In this document: positions 63,635-64,000 of the stretch, piece after piece | Numbering within the stretch: position 1 is the stretch's first letter | Layout: each line of letters starts with the position of its first letter | Source: Xenococcus sp. MO_188.B8 | Lineage (GTDB): Bacteria; Cyanobacteriota; Cyanobacteriia; Cyanobacteriales; Xenococcaceae | DNA length: 64,000 bases | Reading direction: 5' to 3' | Assembly: GCA_030065615.1 (NCBI GenBank) | Contig: JASJDR010000005.1 | Location: forward strand, 1 to 64,000 | The notes under the pieces: model-generated | Seen by the model: only the letters and a program-made list of their open reading frames with translations | Told to the model about the DNA's origin: nothing | Databases searched by the model: none | Made by a program: the position numbers and the translations under genes

Positions 63635-64000
63635 ATGGCATTAAAATTTATTACTATAAATAATTATTCTTCTCGTTTATTAGTTGCTTTAGGAGCTTTT
63701 TTAATCATTGATAAAGTATTTAGTCCTGCTGTTATAGCTGCTAATAATCAAAGTCATATTCAAGAAAATCAGATTACAAATGTTAGTTTTAGTTTAAATA
63801 ATGCTATCGCTGCTGCTCCTCGTGTTAGCCCCGTAGCCATAAATTTAGTTAAACAATATGAAGGTTTCCGTTCTTATGCCTATATTGATACCAACGGTTT
63901 ACCTGTAATTGGCTATGGGCAGTCTAGAATTAGAGGCAGAAAAGTTAGAATGGGGCAATACATTTCTAGGGCTGAAGCTGATGCAGAATTAGCTAAAGAA
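63635..64000 (+). CDS. Secreted GH24 lysozyme-like protein, cut by the right edge
   Basis: 122 codons from ATG 63635, open at the window edge. A signal peptide (hydrophobic LLVALGAFLIIDKVFSPAVIAA, cleavage near residue 36) precedes a phage-type lysozyme start: INLVKQYEGFRSYAYIDTNG, with catalytic Glu in YEGFR, then PVIGYGQSRI. GH24 enzymes cleave peptidoglycan. Phage endolysins of this family are common; a chromosomal, signal-bearing copy in a cyanobacterium may remodel the wall or be of phage origin. The rest of the domain is outside the window. Confidence 0.82.
   Translation, partial: MALKFITINNYSSRLLVALGAFLIIDKVFSPAVIAANNQSHIQENQITNVSFSLNNAIAAAPRVSPVAINLVKQYEGFRSYAYIDTNGLPVIGYGQSRIRGRKVRMGQYISRAEADAELAKE

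Noticed and set aside
1-64000. tRNA, rRNA or tmRNA genes
   Set aside because: I looked for T-loop (GGTTCGA-type) and conserved rRNA words on both strands and found none outside coding DNA.
1-64000. CRISPR array
   Set aside because: No regularly spaced 25-40 bp repeats; all repeats seen are pairs, palindromes or within genes.

Overview
The window is chromosomal DNA of a cyanobacterium. The octamer GCGATCGC (the cyanobacterial HIP1 palindrome) recurs throughout, inside genes and between them. The gene set includes nblA (phycobilisome degradation), chlM (chlorophyll synthesis), a SigF-type sigma factor, a CBS-CP12 fusion (Calvin-cycle regulation), the dxr isoprenoid enzyme and an acyltransferase/hydrolase pair of the phytyl-ester or acyl-plastoquinol type. 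The DNA is AT-rich with wide intergenic gaps and many small dispersed palindromic repeats, which fits a larger-genome unicellular or pleurocapsalean-type cyanobacterium. The species cannot be named from sequence alone. I saw no rRNA, tRNA or CRISPR array.

Layout. 1-1.5 kb: two unrecognised minus-strand genes, an open-ended coiled-coil protein and a small protein with a two-rung C-terminal motif. 1.7-8 kb: an EF-G paralogue, a host-attachment-family protein, NblA, MarC, a HEAT-repeat protein, a cysteine-less rhodanese and DoxX. 8.1-9.7 kb: a two-gene acyltransferase + alpha/beta-hydrolase operon. 10-15.4 kb: dxr, chlM, mnmE, msrA, pyrR. 15.4-17 kb: a small accessory patch with a palindromic repeat, a gene remnant, and a hicBA toxin-antitoxin pair bracketed by 76-bp direct repeats. 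17-25 kb: a PAS-GGDEF-EAL protein, a TPR-sulfotransferase, a GNAT, hisS, a NADAR remnant and an orphan ATP-grasp enzyme. 25-31.4 kb: an M16 peptidase, a TetR regulator, 1-Cys peroxiredoxin and a Ser/Thr kinase with internal repeats. 32-36.5 kb: a CBS protein and a CBS-CP12 fusion, a transposase remnant, pdxH, an L,D-transpeptidase with a disturbed 5' end, a decaying REP-associated (RAYT) transposase flanked by REP-like hairpins, and a YchJ-like protein. 36.7-52.6 kb: a secreted serine protease, aldo/keto reductase, aat, 2-Cys peroxiredoxin, sigF, glutamine cyclotransferase lipoprotein, recQ, a TRAP DctQ-DctM pair without DctP, a CDF transporter, an MnmC-like methyltransferase, a degenerate REC/HD-GYP protein and glmU. 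52.8-64 kb: an ABC1-type kinase, a GAF histidine kinase, an FHA-PAS-EAL protein, ilvD, a VanZ-like membrane protein, and a secreted GH24 lysozyme-like gene cut by the right edge with two CRP-type palindromes upstream.

Themes. Three proteins carry cyclic-di-GMP-type domains, and two of these have lost hallmark residues. Two peroxiredoxins of different classes and MsrA form an oxidative-stress set. Housekeeping genes are mostly single and intact. The accessory interest lies in the small repeats, which come in at least four families, several with compensated hairpin stems. Three further places stand out: the direct repeats around hicBA, the repeat-associated disruption of the L,D-transpeptidase start, and the CBS/CBS-CP12 pair. 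I did not find one clearly new multi-gene system; the best candidates are listed as separate findings.
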